This document shows, piece by piece, positions 48,010-63,500 of a stretch of 64,000 bases of DNA. The translations under genes were made by a program, and so were the position numbers. The stretch's first letter is position 1, and every line of letters begins with the position of its first letter. Origin of the DNA: Halocaridina rubra (Eukaryota > Arthropoda > Malacostraca > Decapoda > Atyidae); assembly GCA_037179515.1 (NCBI GenBank), contig JAXCGZ010003830.1:1-64000 (forward strand). The letters are read 5' to 3'. The notes beneath the pieces were generated by a model. The model was given only the letters and a program-made list of their open reading frames with translations. It did not search any database and had not been told where the DNA came from.

Positions 48010-48165
48010 ATTAGTCCCCATTTGGGGGTGGACACGTAAGGATTGAAGCTGAGGATTTAAGGCTGGATGCCTCTCCCATCGCCTCAATGTGGGCTCGATT
48101 GCGAGTCCATCACCTCCCAAGTCAAGTACTCTACTGGTTACACTATGGCAGTCCCCATTAAACAC
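48010..48165 (-). mobile_element. tRNA-like SINE, family B (copy 2)
   Basis: Minus strand: ggggactgccatagtgtaac then cagtagagtacttgac (A-box-like), gcaatcgagccc (B-box-like) and ggcatccagccttaaatcc. Related to 18360-18545. It lies in the probable 3' UTR or flank of FBXL4. Confidence 0.55.
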
Positions 48166-48170
48166 AAAAC

Positions 48171-48176
48171 AATAAA
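48171..48176 (+). terminator. Candidate FBXL4 poly(A) signal
   Basis: AATAAA about 215 bases after the stop, with ATTAAA 14 bases earlier. It directly follows the SINE, so the SINE would be transcribed within the 3' UTR. Confidence 0.5.
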
Positions 48177-48199
48177 ACTTGTTTGTTAATATAGCATGT

Positions 48200-50490
48200 T
48201 ATATTCAAGGATGGAATATAGCAGGTTTCTTGTAGCCTGCTTCTGTGCTATTATGATTTGTACTTATACTGTTTATGATTATGAATGTATTAAAGGTTTA
48301 TAAGGCAGTATTATAACTAGTTAAAGAACTTTAATTTTTCATGAATGCTGCTGATGCATCCCTTTATTCAGGAGTATTTAATTACTTTAAGTTTGTAGAG
48401 TACAGATTTTGTTGCTGGAATACGCCTTGTGAAAAGGGCTTCAAATGATTTCAATATGACTCCATAGTAACAGCGTCTGTAGTTTAGAACTTGGTAACTT
48501 AAAATTATAATAATATATCTGAAGAGGGCTAGGATCGCAATGCATTGGTATCCTTGTCGTAAATGTAATTCCTGATGTCTACTTTAATTGCCACCTGAGA
48601 ACTTTTTATGTTTTATACTGTATTGTAAACAATATGTAGTATTCTCTGTCTGTTGATCATTGTAGTGCATTGTAGGTGCTGTCTGTTTCACTTTCAACAA
48701 CACAACAGATCACTTTGTGCTTTTTCTAACTCTTCTTAAGTTTTCTGTTTGTACATCCGTTTCTTTCTCAGACTTATCTTGTTACGCCGCAATTTCTCAT
48801 TAGGTTTTCAATTTTCTTGGTGTCGAGTTACATCCTCACAATACAAGTTATTTTCCATTTTCATCATATTATACTGTATTTAGTTATCTTTCCCCATTTC
48901 TTTTGTAGCCGCCATGTTGAATGTTAAAATATAATATGTACAGTATAGAAAAAAATCCAGAGATTTCTTTAGTGGTTTTTCTCTACCATATTTTTATGTA
49001 AGAGGTAGGTTCTATCTTATTGAGGAATCGACCATCTTCTGCCTCCCTTAATTCATGCTCTTTCTTTTCCTCTGTATTTTCTCCAGTCTTTCTACTTGGG
49101 TGGGAGACTAGAATGCCACCTAGGTGCCATACAAATTGACTAAATGGAGCTGAGCAAGAGCCCTGCTAATTCCCTCCTCGAAATTTTCTTCCAAGAAGGA
49201 TTCAAAGTATATGAGAGGGTTCTGGTGGGTAAAGTCCAACCAGAACCTAGTATTTGATTTCTAAATGTGTGTGTTAGTGGGATTAGGGACAGTAAGATAA
49301 GGAAATTAATAACATTAAGTGAGACAGTTGCAAAAGACCGATCTTCTGGTGAATGGGTGTCTTATGGCTTTCCTACTTAAAAGGTGAATTGTGGTCTTAA
49401 GTTCGTTATGTAGGTCTCATACTACACATTTAAATTTCATGAAGGTCCTTACTCTCTCAACAAGTGATTTGTTTCAAGTCTGGGAATTAATAGTGACACA
49501 AAATGGCAAACAGTATTCATAAATTATGCGTAATGAGAATCATATACATTACTCTTCTTTTCTTTAACATCAGTATTAGGTTCAAATTTGTTCCCACTAT
49601 TTAGATATCATCTTTATTACTGCCGTGTAACATTGAGCGTCATGTGACCTGGTAACAACTTTTACCTCTTAGATGTCAGCTTTGCTTTCAGACTAATTTT
49701 TCTCAACACTGTAGAACCAAGTTATCAGTGCACACCTTTTAGCAGCCAGTGAACAGCTTTTAAAATACCTCTCAGTATGCAAGTAATGACACTTGCTTTT
49801 CTCTGCAATGGCTGTGGTAGTTCACCAAACTGGTAAATGTCCAGTTTCACAAAATTAATATCCCTGAGTTTTTCTTGGACATAAAAGGAATTTTCGTTAT
49901 ACTACTCTGTATTGGGTTGCAGTCTCAAGTGTATGTATTGGGTTGCAGTCTCAAGTGTATTTGTTTAATTGCAAGCAAATAACATGACATACTTACAGTA
50001 TTGAATATCTCATCATTCTGGTCATTGTGGATGCATATTGTATGTACTCTTTGGAGTATACTAGTCAGTTTTTTTTCCTTTAACAGGCAAGTTTATGGTT
50101 AGAAGTTCAAAAAAATTTACTCTTAAGTGTAATACATTTTTGTAACAATATTGTAAATATGTGTGGAAAGAATGTTTAAAATTTATATATGTTTATGCAT
50201 TTAGGAAATATTAGTTTAGGCCTAAATAAATTTTGTATATATTTAGGTAATTTTGTACGGTTTTATGTCTCTAGATTCAAAGTATATTGAATATACGTAA
50301 AACATTCACAGTTTTGGGTGAAACTTGATTTCCAGCAAACAGTATACCTCAAATTAAATTTTTTTTATACTCTTGCTTTGGTAATGGCCACATTGCAAAC
50401 TGGCAGAAGGGAATTTGTATATATAATAAAAAAAAAAAATTGAGAGTACAGAATAATTAGGATAATAAAGAGATGAACGGCAGAATTATA
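48200..50490. other. Intergenic between convergent FBXL4 and PAK1IP1
   Basis: AT-rich, non-coding. Contains the repeat at 49020-49370 and a direct duplication of about 26 bases (tattgggttgcagtctcaag) at 49911-49962. Nothing else seen. Confidence 0.55.
49020..49370 (+). repeat. Dispersed repeat, R2-related distal block
   Basis: Pyrimidine-rich start (cttctgcctcccttaattc), actaaatggagctgagcaag and cgatcttctggtgaatgggt match 44500-44910. The aaccagaacctagta stretch is the inverse of the ggttctggt segment at 15830. Confidence 0.5.
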
Positions 50491-50492
50491 AT

Positions 50493-50498
50493 TTTATT
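50493..50498 (-). terminator. PAK1IP1 poly(A) signal
   Basis: AATAAA on the minus strand about 17 bases past the stop codon at 50515-50517, implying a very short 3' UTR. Confidence 0.6.
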
Positions 50499-50514
50499 AT
50501 GCAGCATAAGAAAA

Positions 50515-53500
50515 TCACTTCACTTTCATTTTCTTTTTCTTTGGGATACTCTCACCAGAAGTTTCCAACTGTTTGGTTCTCTTCTCCTTAAAAGTAATTT
50601 TTTTTTTAACATTTCCATTCTTTTTTAAATTACTCTCTTCACTATCTTTAGTAGAGACTGCTCCATTCTTTTTCAATTTGCCTTCAACAATTTGTAATTT
50701 ATTATCTCGTCTCTTATTTACTAATTTGACTTTTCCACCCTTTTGTAAAGCTTTCTTCTTAACTAGTTTGGATGTTCCACACTCTTGTATTTGAACTCCC
50801 TCCTTCTCCTTAACTGAAGTGTTTTTAACATCTTGAATTGAAGAATTTCTTTTTGTGTTTTTTAACTTGCTTTTTTTAATATCTTTAACATGGGCATCGC
50901 CTTTGTTGTTCTTCAGCATAACCTTTCCCACATTAGGTACCAACTTCTTTACATTAACTTTTTGAACCTTACTTACCTTGGTAACATTCTTCTTCTTTTT
51001 CAAGTTTGTTGTATGTGTGTCCAGATCAGATTTCTCCTTCTTCAATACCTGCTTAATAAGATCCACTTTCGATGGGAAGGATGGAATGAATATATCCATG
51101 CAAATGATGCGACAAGTGGTATCCACTTCTCCCAGCAGCACTGGTTTCGATGTTAATGACAGTAACTGTGAAACGAAAGTCTTTCTATTAACAGAAATAC
51201 GCTGTGAAGGAAATCATTCCAGTGTATTCTTTCTTATGAAAGTATGTGAAATTGTGAATTGAGAATATCATTAGCTTTTAATGAAGCAGACAGTGAATGC
51301 AGAAGAAACAAAACTCTTATAGGCATTGCAGTTACTGGTACTTCTAAACCAGTTGCATTATAAAATATGAGGGACAATTTATTATATTAAAGTATTTATA
51401 TCTATATAGAAAAGCCCTATAAGGGGGGTGGCAGAGTCAAAGTACACACCCAAGGTGTGGTACAGGTTTTCCAGCTAGAATCTCCTGAATGGTTCAACTC
51501 TTTATGTTTGGAAAATTCAAAGTGAGGAATTCTCAGTCCCCCTGCACCATCCCTCTTAGTGGAGGAAAAAGAAATAAGACAATGCAGAGTGCACGATAAT
51601 GAAATATAGTAATCATTGCAAAAACTGACATCCTGGAAGAATTGATGTCTTCTCGTATTAATTACAGGAGACTTAGGTCATCACAAAGTAAAATATTTCT
51701 ATATTGATAGTATTTAAAACTTGTCTTGCCTGTAATTTCCATATTTTGACGTATCCATCTGAAGAAGCAGAAACCAGCCAAGGTTCCTCTGGATCATCCC
51801 TGGGGATGAGTCGAAGGCATTTGACCCTCATGCTGTGTGCTTCCCACTGAAGAATTTCGATCTGATTGCTTATATCATAGAAGCAAATATTTTTGTCACC
51901 AGCTGCCACAGCAATAATATCATCCTGAAAGGAATAATTTCTGATTATTTCCAAGCAAAGAGTACACTATATTATATTTGGTATCTACAGTAGACAATAT
52001 TACGATCACACTATTGCCCGGCAGCACTTTAAATGTGCACTGCACAAAGCAAAGCAATGGTACCAAACATATAATAATTCTTTGCAAAAAAAATAATAAA
52101 CTGCTATAAAGCATATTACCCCTACTCCAAAGTGTAAGTAAAGATTGGCCCATATTGAAAGTGACTTCTCACAGGCAGATTAATGTTCCATTCAAACTGA
52201 ATACTCTTGTTTCCTGATTATGATATTTAGGAACCACAAAGTAATGGTACTTTACAGTTTATATTTCTTGAATTAAAAATCTTGTATCATAAATATTGTA
52301 GAAAGCATTTTGAGGAAATAATCTAAATAGTATACCAATTTCAAATTAAGTGTAAAGAATGCTCAAATCAGCGCACCAAATTATAGGCATATTTACAGAT
52401 GCAAGTGCTTGTGGTGTTCATTCACCTAGTCTAATCTTCCAAGCAGAAAGTTTGTACATACACAAAAGTGTAGGCAAGCTCAAAGAGCATAGTCAAAATA
52501 AACATACTTACTGTTATAAAAAGTAAGGCAGTGACAGATTCCTTAAAGTTTACTGTGTTTTTGACCTTGCAAGATGCCACATCATAAAGGTCTACAAAGC
52601 TTCCTTTCACAATGACAAAATTCTCTGCACTTGGTGACCAATGAACAATACTGGCAACTGTAGAAAAATAAACAGTCCAAATCATTATACTAAAGGTTTA
52701 AAGTCATAATAATACTGACCATAGGAATGAGAGGCTAGGAAATACCTGCTTCTCCGAAATGCTTCTTAATGCAAGAGAGCTAGAAAAGGTTACTTTCTAG
52801 AAATTGGACGGCTATTCTCCTTTATTCTGCAAATGTAGATATGTTTAAACTCTATCTATACACAAGGGCCATAATAACCCTTAAAAGGAGGGTGACCGAG
52901 CAAAGTCAACACACTGACTCTTTGCGGAAGTAAAATTTGAAGGGAGGGATTCTCACTCCACCCCATTCAGCCGACATTCACAACATGGATGTGGACAGAG
53001 ACTTGTTCCCCACCTCCATGAGAAGGAAAGAATAAATTCCAAAGAAAGAGACAATAGATAACATTTATCTTGGAAGTAATTCAATAATTTCAGTTGTGGA
53101 ATAGCAACCAAAAGGCACAAACAACTAAGGGCTATCAATAACCCCTATAGAAAATGAAGCTTATTAAATCAAACTATAAGAAGCAGCCCTGGTTGTGGTC
53201 AACCTACTAGATTCTATGATGTGAACACAAAATTCTGGTGGCTGTCTTCACAACACTGCCCTGGGAGCTTATCTGGTACACATGTGCACTATTTAGAGGA
53301 AGAGTCTGTGTCATGGGAAAAAATAAGCCAATGATATGTAGTAAAACTAGATAAGATGACTTAGAGGTATATACAAAATTGCACAGCCCTTGAAGAAGCG
53401 GATATGTCTTAGGATTTGGGATAAATATACAAGCTGATTGTAGACGGAAGCTGAAAACTGATCTGAATATGGGAAAGGAGGTGGGGGAACTTATAGGATA

Positions 53501-56500
53501 AAGTTACATAACTAGCCTGACCTACGACTATAACAACAGTCAGGTAATTTTTCTTAAATGGGGGCATCACCCCATTACACCATTTCCTAAATGGGCATGT
53601 GATGGCACATTCAAAGTAGTCCAGACACATATAACCAATTATACATTTTTACACTAGACTTTCATATTTGAAAAGGATTACGTTCACGATTAAATCCTGA
53701 AAAACTGATGGCTGTCTGATACAGTAGCATCAACGCTTCCTTCATGCACTCCCAACACAACAAATGACAATTTACATTTTTAATCTTATGAAAATGATGT
53801 CTTACAGAGATTTGTTTTGTAATATTTGTGAATAGCAAAAATATCTACGACAAAATGACTTAAGTCATCCTTTAATTACTTACTAGAGTCTATGTGAGTG
53901 ATGTAAGCTTTCCTCCCTTTAATCAGGTTCCAAGTCCGTAGTTTTTTGTCACGACCCAAAGACAAAGCTATCTTTCCTGATGGATGAATGGATACACTGA
54001 CAACTCCTCCTTTGTGCCCTTTTAAAGTTTTCTCACACTGAAAACAAAGTAAGGGTAATTTTGGATTGAGTTTAAAGTTGTCACACATAGCAATTACTAT
54101 TGAGAATGAAGTAATATATTATCTATAATGTGTTACAAAAAGACTTCTATGGGAAATTATTAACTGAAGTATCATATATCAATAAAAATAAATGAATGAC
54201 GGTTAACATTATAAATTTCAGTGATATGGAGTGAATTCTATATACCAATAAGTTAATAATAATTATACAGTTAAGGAATATGACTGGTATTGTAAAATAT
54301 TGTACAGAGGTACTTCGACTACCCATTTCATGAACAATAAGCAAACCCTATAACACATATAAAAGTGCATGCCACATTCAGTGACAAAAAATACGGCCAT
54401 CCTCAAATGAAAGAGAAATATACAGTAGATGCTGCATTTTGCATCAGTTGTAAGATTCAATATAGCAATAAATAAATCATGATAATACGTAACCGAGTTA
54501 GAGACACAGTAGAGCATATTCACATTCACATCCAAGAAGCCAAAAGGAATGATGGGAATGAACTGGTTCATCATGAAAAATGATGCAGTTTGATGGTATC
54601 AGGAGAACTGCCCCCCTGGATGGATAATTAATCTCACAGAACAAGTGCTACGGATAATTGCCCCCATAAAAAAAAAAGTACTACTATGGGGAGAATATAA
54701 ATGCTAATAAAGATAACTGGGGTTTGAAAATTATATTTCTCTATCACTATTTATACAACTAAATGTAAAAATTATGGATTATACAGTCAAACAGTCCAAC
54801 ATGAGAAGGTTCTGACTGTCAAAATTTGATAACACTGCTGCTTAGGCAGTGCTTGGTATCCTGCATTTTGTGCTTTGAATATGGAGCTTACAGTAAAATA
54901 GTGTTATTTCTTTTAATTGCATTGATATAGCCTACATGTTGAAAACATACAACAGTAACAATACAAAGACGCTCCAATCCCTTTTACTCTCTTGTACTGC
55001 TTTTCTACACTAAAACTGCTCTCCTTTCAAGTATAATTTATCTACAACCACACTGTTCTACCAGCGTTCTCAGAAAGACATGCAGTTAATGCCAAACACT
55101 GATGCCTTTGCACGCATCAGTAAGAGTGTTGTGACAACCTTTTTATCCTAAAACTAGAGAATTTATACATCAACTAAAAGACAAGCACCTGATTGAAGGT
55201 GATACTGGTCGGTCTTAAGCTGCTCCTTCTTCAACACTTCAAAAAGTTTCCAAATAATCGGATGAATTGTTTAATGTTAGCTTGCATATCGTTTTGCCAT
55301 ATTTTCAAGTTGCTGGTGAGCAACACTCATTAGAATTTGCTTTAATTTTCGATATCTTATTACAAATAATGAGCCCCAAACTGTAAACTCCAAATAATAA
55401 GAAAGTTCTGCAATCTACTAACCACAATCCATTGACGGTTTAGGATGGGGAAGAAAATACGGTGCTGCTTTGGCTTGTAATCTACGTGTCATAAATATAC
55501 TTTGGTATGCGATCTACAACAAGAAAGCTAGTTTGTTACCTAACCTTCCCTAACCTATCATTCCAAAATAGAATTTGTACGGTGTAGAACTTTTTCCTTG
55601 TGGATAACAAGCCAAAGTACGGAGTAGATATTTTTTCTTTGTAGATAACAAGCCAAAGTAGCACCTAATATACTTATTGATAATGTATCAGATTTGTACT
55701 AATAACAAGAAATACATGGTCAATGCCTATTGTTAGGGAAGAGTCAGTAGAGTTTTGCCAGTTTATCTACTTTTACTTTAAGATTACAAAGAAGCAGTAT
55801 AGGGCTCTACATTTCTCAGAATCTCATCATACACACACACACAAGTCACATTTGTTTTTGCTATGTTAACTCAGATAAATAGTCAGGTTATTTAGAAAAA
55901 TGTGAACCAACCTGCCAGTTGTTACTATTAAAGATGCATATCTTTCCATCTTCTGATGCTGAGAATAGGTACAACTTATTACTCTTGAAAAATCCAAGAT
56001 AAGTCACAGTGCCTATAGAGTAAAACTAAATTAAGTACATATTGTATTACAAGGAAGAGAAATTAGGTTTCATATAATCATGTACTAAAATATAAAGATC
56101 ATGCCATCCTTTTACAGTAACATACCTTCATGTTCCATCAAAGTTCCAACTTCTTTTTGATTTTCAATGTCAAAAACTTTGATATGCTCATCTGTTCCTC
56201 CAGAGGCTAGAAACTGTCCACCTATAGCCACCTGACGAACACTACCAATGTGAGAATGATCAGCAAAATCTTGATGAAGAATTACTTTACCATCCTGTAC
56301 AAGTAAGGATACAAGAGATGCTAATTTTTGGTTCATTTAAAATTACAATACTGTCAAGAAATTACTTTGCTCATTCCACAAGAAGTCATTACCCAGTTTC
56401 ACTCTGCTGGGATAATGATTGAAAAGTGAGAATACTGTTACAAAATCTACCAAAATAGAATGCTTAAGGATATATAAAGTTGCAATTAGCTTGCTGAAAA

Positions 56501-57538
56501 AAAAGCAATTTAATAAACTAATACAGACACTCCCCAACCTACGAACAAGTTAAGTTCCAGAAGTCCGTTCGTAAATAAAATTGTTCGTAAGTTGTGTTTA
56601 GGCGTAAAAAAAAAATAATTTAAAATAAAAAAATAAAAAAAAAATGTGCAGTATATACATATGCAGTACTATACAATAATTACGGTAAAGACATTTAACT
56701 AATGAATAAAGTAAAGTACTGTATACAGTATTAATGAATGTAATACAGTAATTCTAATGTAATAATGCAGTACAATACTGTAATACATGGGCATATAGCG
56801 GGTAGGTTTTTGTTTGTAACTATAAATGTTCGTAAGTTGGCTTTCATAAGTAGGGAAGCGTCTATATATAGTACACAATGTAACTATGCTTATTAACTAT
56901 GATATACAACAGCAGAATAATTCTCCATGTCAAACCATTCCAAATTATTTCCCAGTAACATAAACAATTTATATAATGAAAAATTACCAAAAGACTAATT
57001 ACTTATTCATGTGCGCAACACCCAATGGGAATTTTCTATGAGAACTCTCAGTATTTCATACCATTACCCAGTAATAGATCCCTTCATATACCTGTAATAA
57101 CTCAAGCTTGATATCGTTACAACTATAAGGTGGGAATAAGTTAAAGGTTTACAAACTTACCATCTATTACAGTTCTAATTTCATTACATATTATATTGGT
57201 GATGCTGCTACCAGAGATATGAGTTATGAAATATGGCTTCATAAGCAAAGCTTATGTAAATTTATAAAATTAAACCTGTAGCCCTAAAATTTGTATGGTT
57301 TTCTTATTAATTTTTGGCTATTAGTAGTGGATCGTGGTGAATGCGTGTTTCTTGGCTCGGCCACCCCCCTTTACTTGAGGAAATGGCGTCATATATATAA
57401 ATATGTAGGTCCTTATTAACTTTACTTATGACTCTTTCCTTGAAACTGTGAAACTTACGTTTTTTTCTGGAGTTCTGATACGCTTTGAACGAATATGACT
57501 TTCAAAATCCTTTGAAATTATACCTAGCCCAATGTAAC
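50515..57538 (-). CDS. PAK1IP1: PAK1IP1/MAK11-like WD40 protein (lacks first few codons)
   Basis: A nucleolar WD40 protein of the Mak11 family, needed for 60S ribosome assembly and, in vertebrates, an inhibitor of PAK1. Exons on the minus strand: 57538-57459, 56294-56126, 56012-55912, 54037-53884, 52657-52512, 51924-51730 and 51165-50515. All phases agree. WD motifs include LASGGTDEHIKVFDIENQ, YLFSASEDGKICIFN, GHKGGVVSVSIHPSGKIALS then LRTWNLIKGR, FVDLYDV, and LVSASSDGYVKIWKLQ. After the propeller comes a lysine-rich tail of about 190 residues (KKKKMKVK end) typical of nucleolar proteins and longer than in the 392-residue human protein. The first exon found opens with two bases of a split codon and GYIGLGIISK-like text, so a tiny upstream exon with the start codon is missing. 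The intron between 51730 and 51165 seems to start with GC. Convergent with FBXL4. Confidence 0.9.
51410..51560 (+). repeat. R2 repeat in the last PAK1IP1 intron region
   Basis: ccctataaggggggtggcag, agtcaaagtacacacc, caggttttccagctagaatc and ttctcagtccccctgcacc follow the R2 order. Confidence 0.65.
52860..53020 (+). repeat. R2 repeat in a PAK1IP1 intron
   Basis: A diverged copy: aacccttaaaaggagggtga, gggagggattctcactccac, cagccgacattcacaacatg. Confidence 0.6.
53021..55911 (-). other. PAK1IP1 introns around exon 4; nothing else recognised
   Basis: Besides exon 54037-53884 the sequence is AT-rich and has only short frames without motifs. A repeated phrase, agataacaagccaaagta, is present near 55605 and 55645 as part of a short local duplication. 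Confidence 0.5.
56523..56863. mobile_element. MITE with terminal inverted repeats (copy 2)
   Basis: Starts cagacactccccaacctacg and ends taagtagggaagcgtct, an imperfect inverse. TA lies at both flanks. The interior (aagtccgttcgtaa, gcagtactatacaataa, gggcatatagcgggtaggtt) parallels 38139-38432. It lies in the PAK1IP1 intron between 57459 and 56294. Confidence 0.8.
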
Positions 57539-57559
57539 CTAAAAACAAGCGATTTACAT

Positions 57560-57910
57560 TTTATGAGGGTCAAAGTTGTTTAAAAATGAAAAAATTAATA
57601 AAATAAATTATCGAGACCTTATGCAGCATAAAACAGGGGTAGTTTACAGTTTTGCGGCTCATGCTGCTCAACAACCTCACCCCTCCGACCCACCCCTTCG
57701 CTCAAGTAAGTAGTTAGAGGTTCCAGGGGGGCGAAGTCCCCCTGACTAAGAGGTTAGGTAGGTATTTTTAGTTAGGATAGTAAAAAACTGTTTCGTATGC
57801 CTATTGTCGCCATTTTTGTTGTGTATTCATCCGCCAGTTCTCTAGTTAGAGCCTAGCGCCATCTATTGGTAGGTTTTGAACATTGGTATGGCCCGCAAAA
57901 CTGTAGGTTA
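57560..57910 (+). repeat. Dispersed repeat R3 (copy 2)
   Basis: Matches 9600-10010: aagtaagtagttagaggttc, ccaggggggcgaagtccccc, tatttttagttaggatagta, ctgtttcgtatgcctattg, tcatccgccagttctctagt and gcgccatctattggtaggtt. Both copies end with ctgtaggt. Confidence 0.75.
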
Positions 57911-59209
<1,299 letters not shown>

Positions 59210-59210
59210 A

Positions 59211-60493
59211 GATAAGGACATTACATATGTGAAAACATGAATCATTTTTTACCCCGACCGGGACTCGAACCTAGGACTTATGATTACTAAGTCAAGGCGC
59301 TACCACTACACCTGAGAAGGTTAAAAGGAATCCAACCTTATAGCTTATATCTGCTATACTTAGGAATGAACGCATTCCAACTGAATGCCACTATGTTCAT
59401 ATTACAGATTCCCCAACCTCACTCGTGGCTTCATTTTAGCATTTAATTCAATTCCCAATCTCATTCGGGTCATGAAATAATCAGATAAGGACATTACATA
59501 TGTGAAAACATGAATCACTTTTTACCCCGACCGGGACTCGAACCTAGGACTTATGATTACTAAGTCAAGGTGCTACCACTACACCAGAGAAGGTTAAAAG
59601 GAATCCAACCTTATAGCTTATATCTGCTATACTTAGGAATGAACGCATTCTAACTGAATGCCACTATGTTCATATTACAGATTCCCCAACCTCACTCGTG
59701 GCTTCATTTTAGCATTTAATTCAATTCCCAATCTCATTCGGGCCATGAAATAATCAGATAAGGACATTACATATGTGAAAACATGAATCATTTTTTACCC
59801 CGACCGGGACTCGAACCTAGGACTTATGATTACTAAGTCAAGGCGCTACCACTACACCACAGAAGGTTAAAAGGAATCCAACCTTATAGCTTATATCTGC
59901 TATACTTAGGAATGAACGCATTCTAACTGAATGCCACTATGTTCATATTACAGATTCCCCAACCTCACTCGTGGCATCATTTTAGCATTTAATTATTTCA
60001 TGGCCCGAATGAGATTGGGAATTGAATTAAATGCTAAAATAAAGCCACGAGTGAGGTTGGGAAATCTGTAATATGAACAGTTAGAATGCGTTCATTCTTA
60101 AGTATAGCAGATATAAGCTATAAGGTTGGATTCCTTTTAACCTTCTGTGGTGTAGTGGTAGCGCCTTGACTTAGTAATCATAAGTCCTAGGTTCGAGTCC
60201 CGGTCGGGGTAAAAAATGATTCATGTTTTCACATATGTAATGTCCTTATCTGATTATTTCATGGCCCGAATGAGATTGGGAATTGAATTAAATGCTAAAA
60301 TGAAGCCACGAGTGAGGTTGGGGAATCTGTAATATGAACATAGTGGCATTCAGTTAGAATGCGTTCATTCCTAAGTATAGCAGATATAAGCTATAAGGTT
60401 GGATTCCTTTTAACCTTCTGTGGTGTAGTGGTAGCGCCTTGACTTAGTAATCATAAGTCCTAGGTTCGAGTCCCGGTCGGGGTAAAAAATGAT
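59211..60493. repeat. 273-bp tRNA-like unit: three direct and two inverted copies
   Basis: Units begin gataaggacattacatatg at 59211, 59484 and 59757 (exact 273-base period) on the plus strand. The third stops at about 59994, where the sequence turns round and two copies follow in reverse to 60493. Read on the reverse strand of the left units, and on the plus strand of the right ones, each holds a tRNA-like block: ggtgtagtggtagcgcc (A box), a 5-6 bp stem with loop GTAATCA, and ggttcgagtcccggtcgggg (B box). The acceptor stem pairs only partly, so these are tRNA-derived repeats, not proven tRNA genes. The remaining unit has no frame. Confidence 0.93.
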
Positions 60494-60494
60494 T

Positions 60495-61215
<721 letters not shown>

Positions 61216-61238
61216 CCAGACATGCCCCGAAACTTAAG

Positions 61239-61680
<442 letters not shown>

Positions 61681-61704
61681 AGACTGTATGTTAACAGTTC
61701 AGTG

Positions 61705-62879
<1,175 letters not shown>

Positions 62880-63500
62880 GAATCAAATAGTAACTTTTTC
62901 TATGCCTACATCAACACCGAATATTTAGATATATTTTAATTAGTTAAATTTAAATACATCTGAGCTAAATTAAATCAAGATAATAACAAACTATGTAGCT
63001 ATTTGACATTAGTATCGCTTATGACGTTTTCACATGATTAATGTTAAATAACTGATGAAAGGTAACTAATTCAAATAAGCATACAAACAAAACAAATTTA
63101 CAGAATATAAACAACTTGATCATTTTCACTCATACATATAACAGCTTAAAAGCAAGCATACTTGAGATTTGTTGGTATTACAAAACTATAGTTGTATTTT
63201 GATCCAGAGAATATTGTAGTCAGTCTAATTCATGTTGACACCACAAGACCATTCAAATAGGTGCACAGAAAAAGCTCACACTAATTCCTAAAGCATACCA
63301 TCATTAATATTAATCACATGCTTAGTATTTTCAATCATACAAATAGTTAAATAAAACAAATAGTAACTAAACATAGAGACTTTAATATCTAAAACGTCCT
63401 CAGAATAAAGTTAACTCATAACATTTTGATTCATAATCAAAGAGCTAAAATTTAGTGTCATTACTGTGTTCCATCTTCCCCCTTATCTCAGATTCGCTCC
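62880..63500. repeat. Long dispersed repeat (second copy)
   Basis: Homologous to 24165-24680. Its left end, tgcctacatcaacaccgaat, also matches 29122, so this family overlaps the R1 composite. Confidence 0.6.

Noticed and set aside
59211..60493. Five real tRNA genes
   Set aside because: A and B boxes are good, but the acceptor stem pairs only partly, the T stem has mismatches, and the blocks are embedded in a longer repeat unit.
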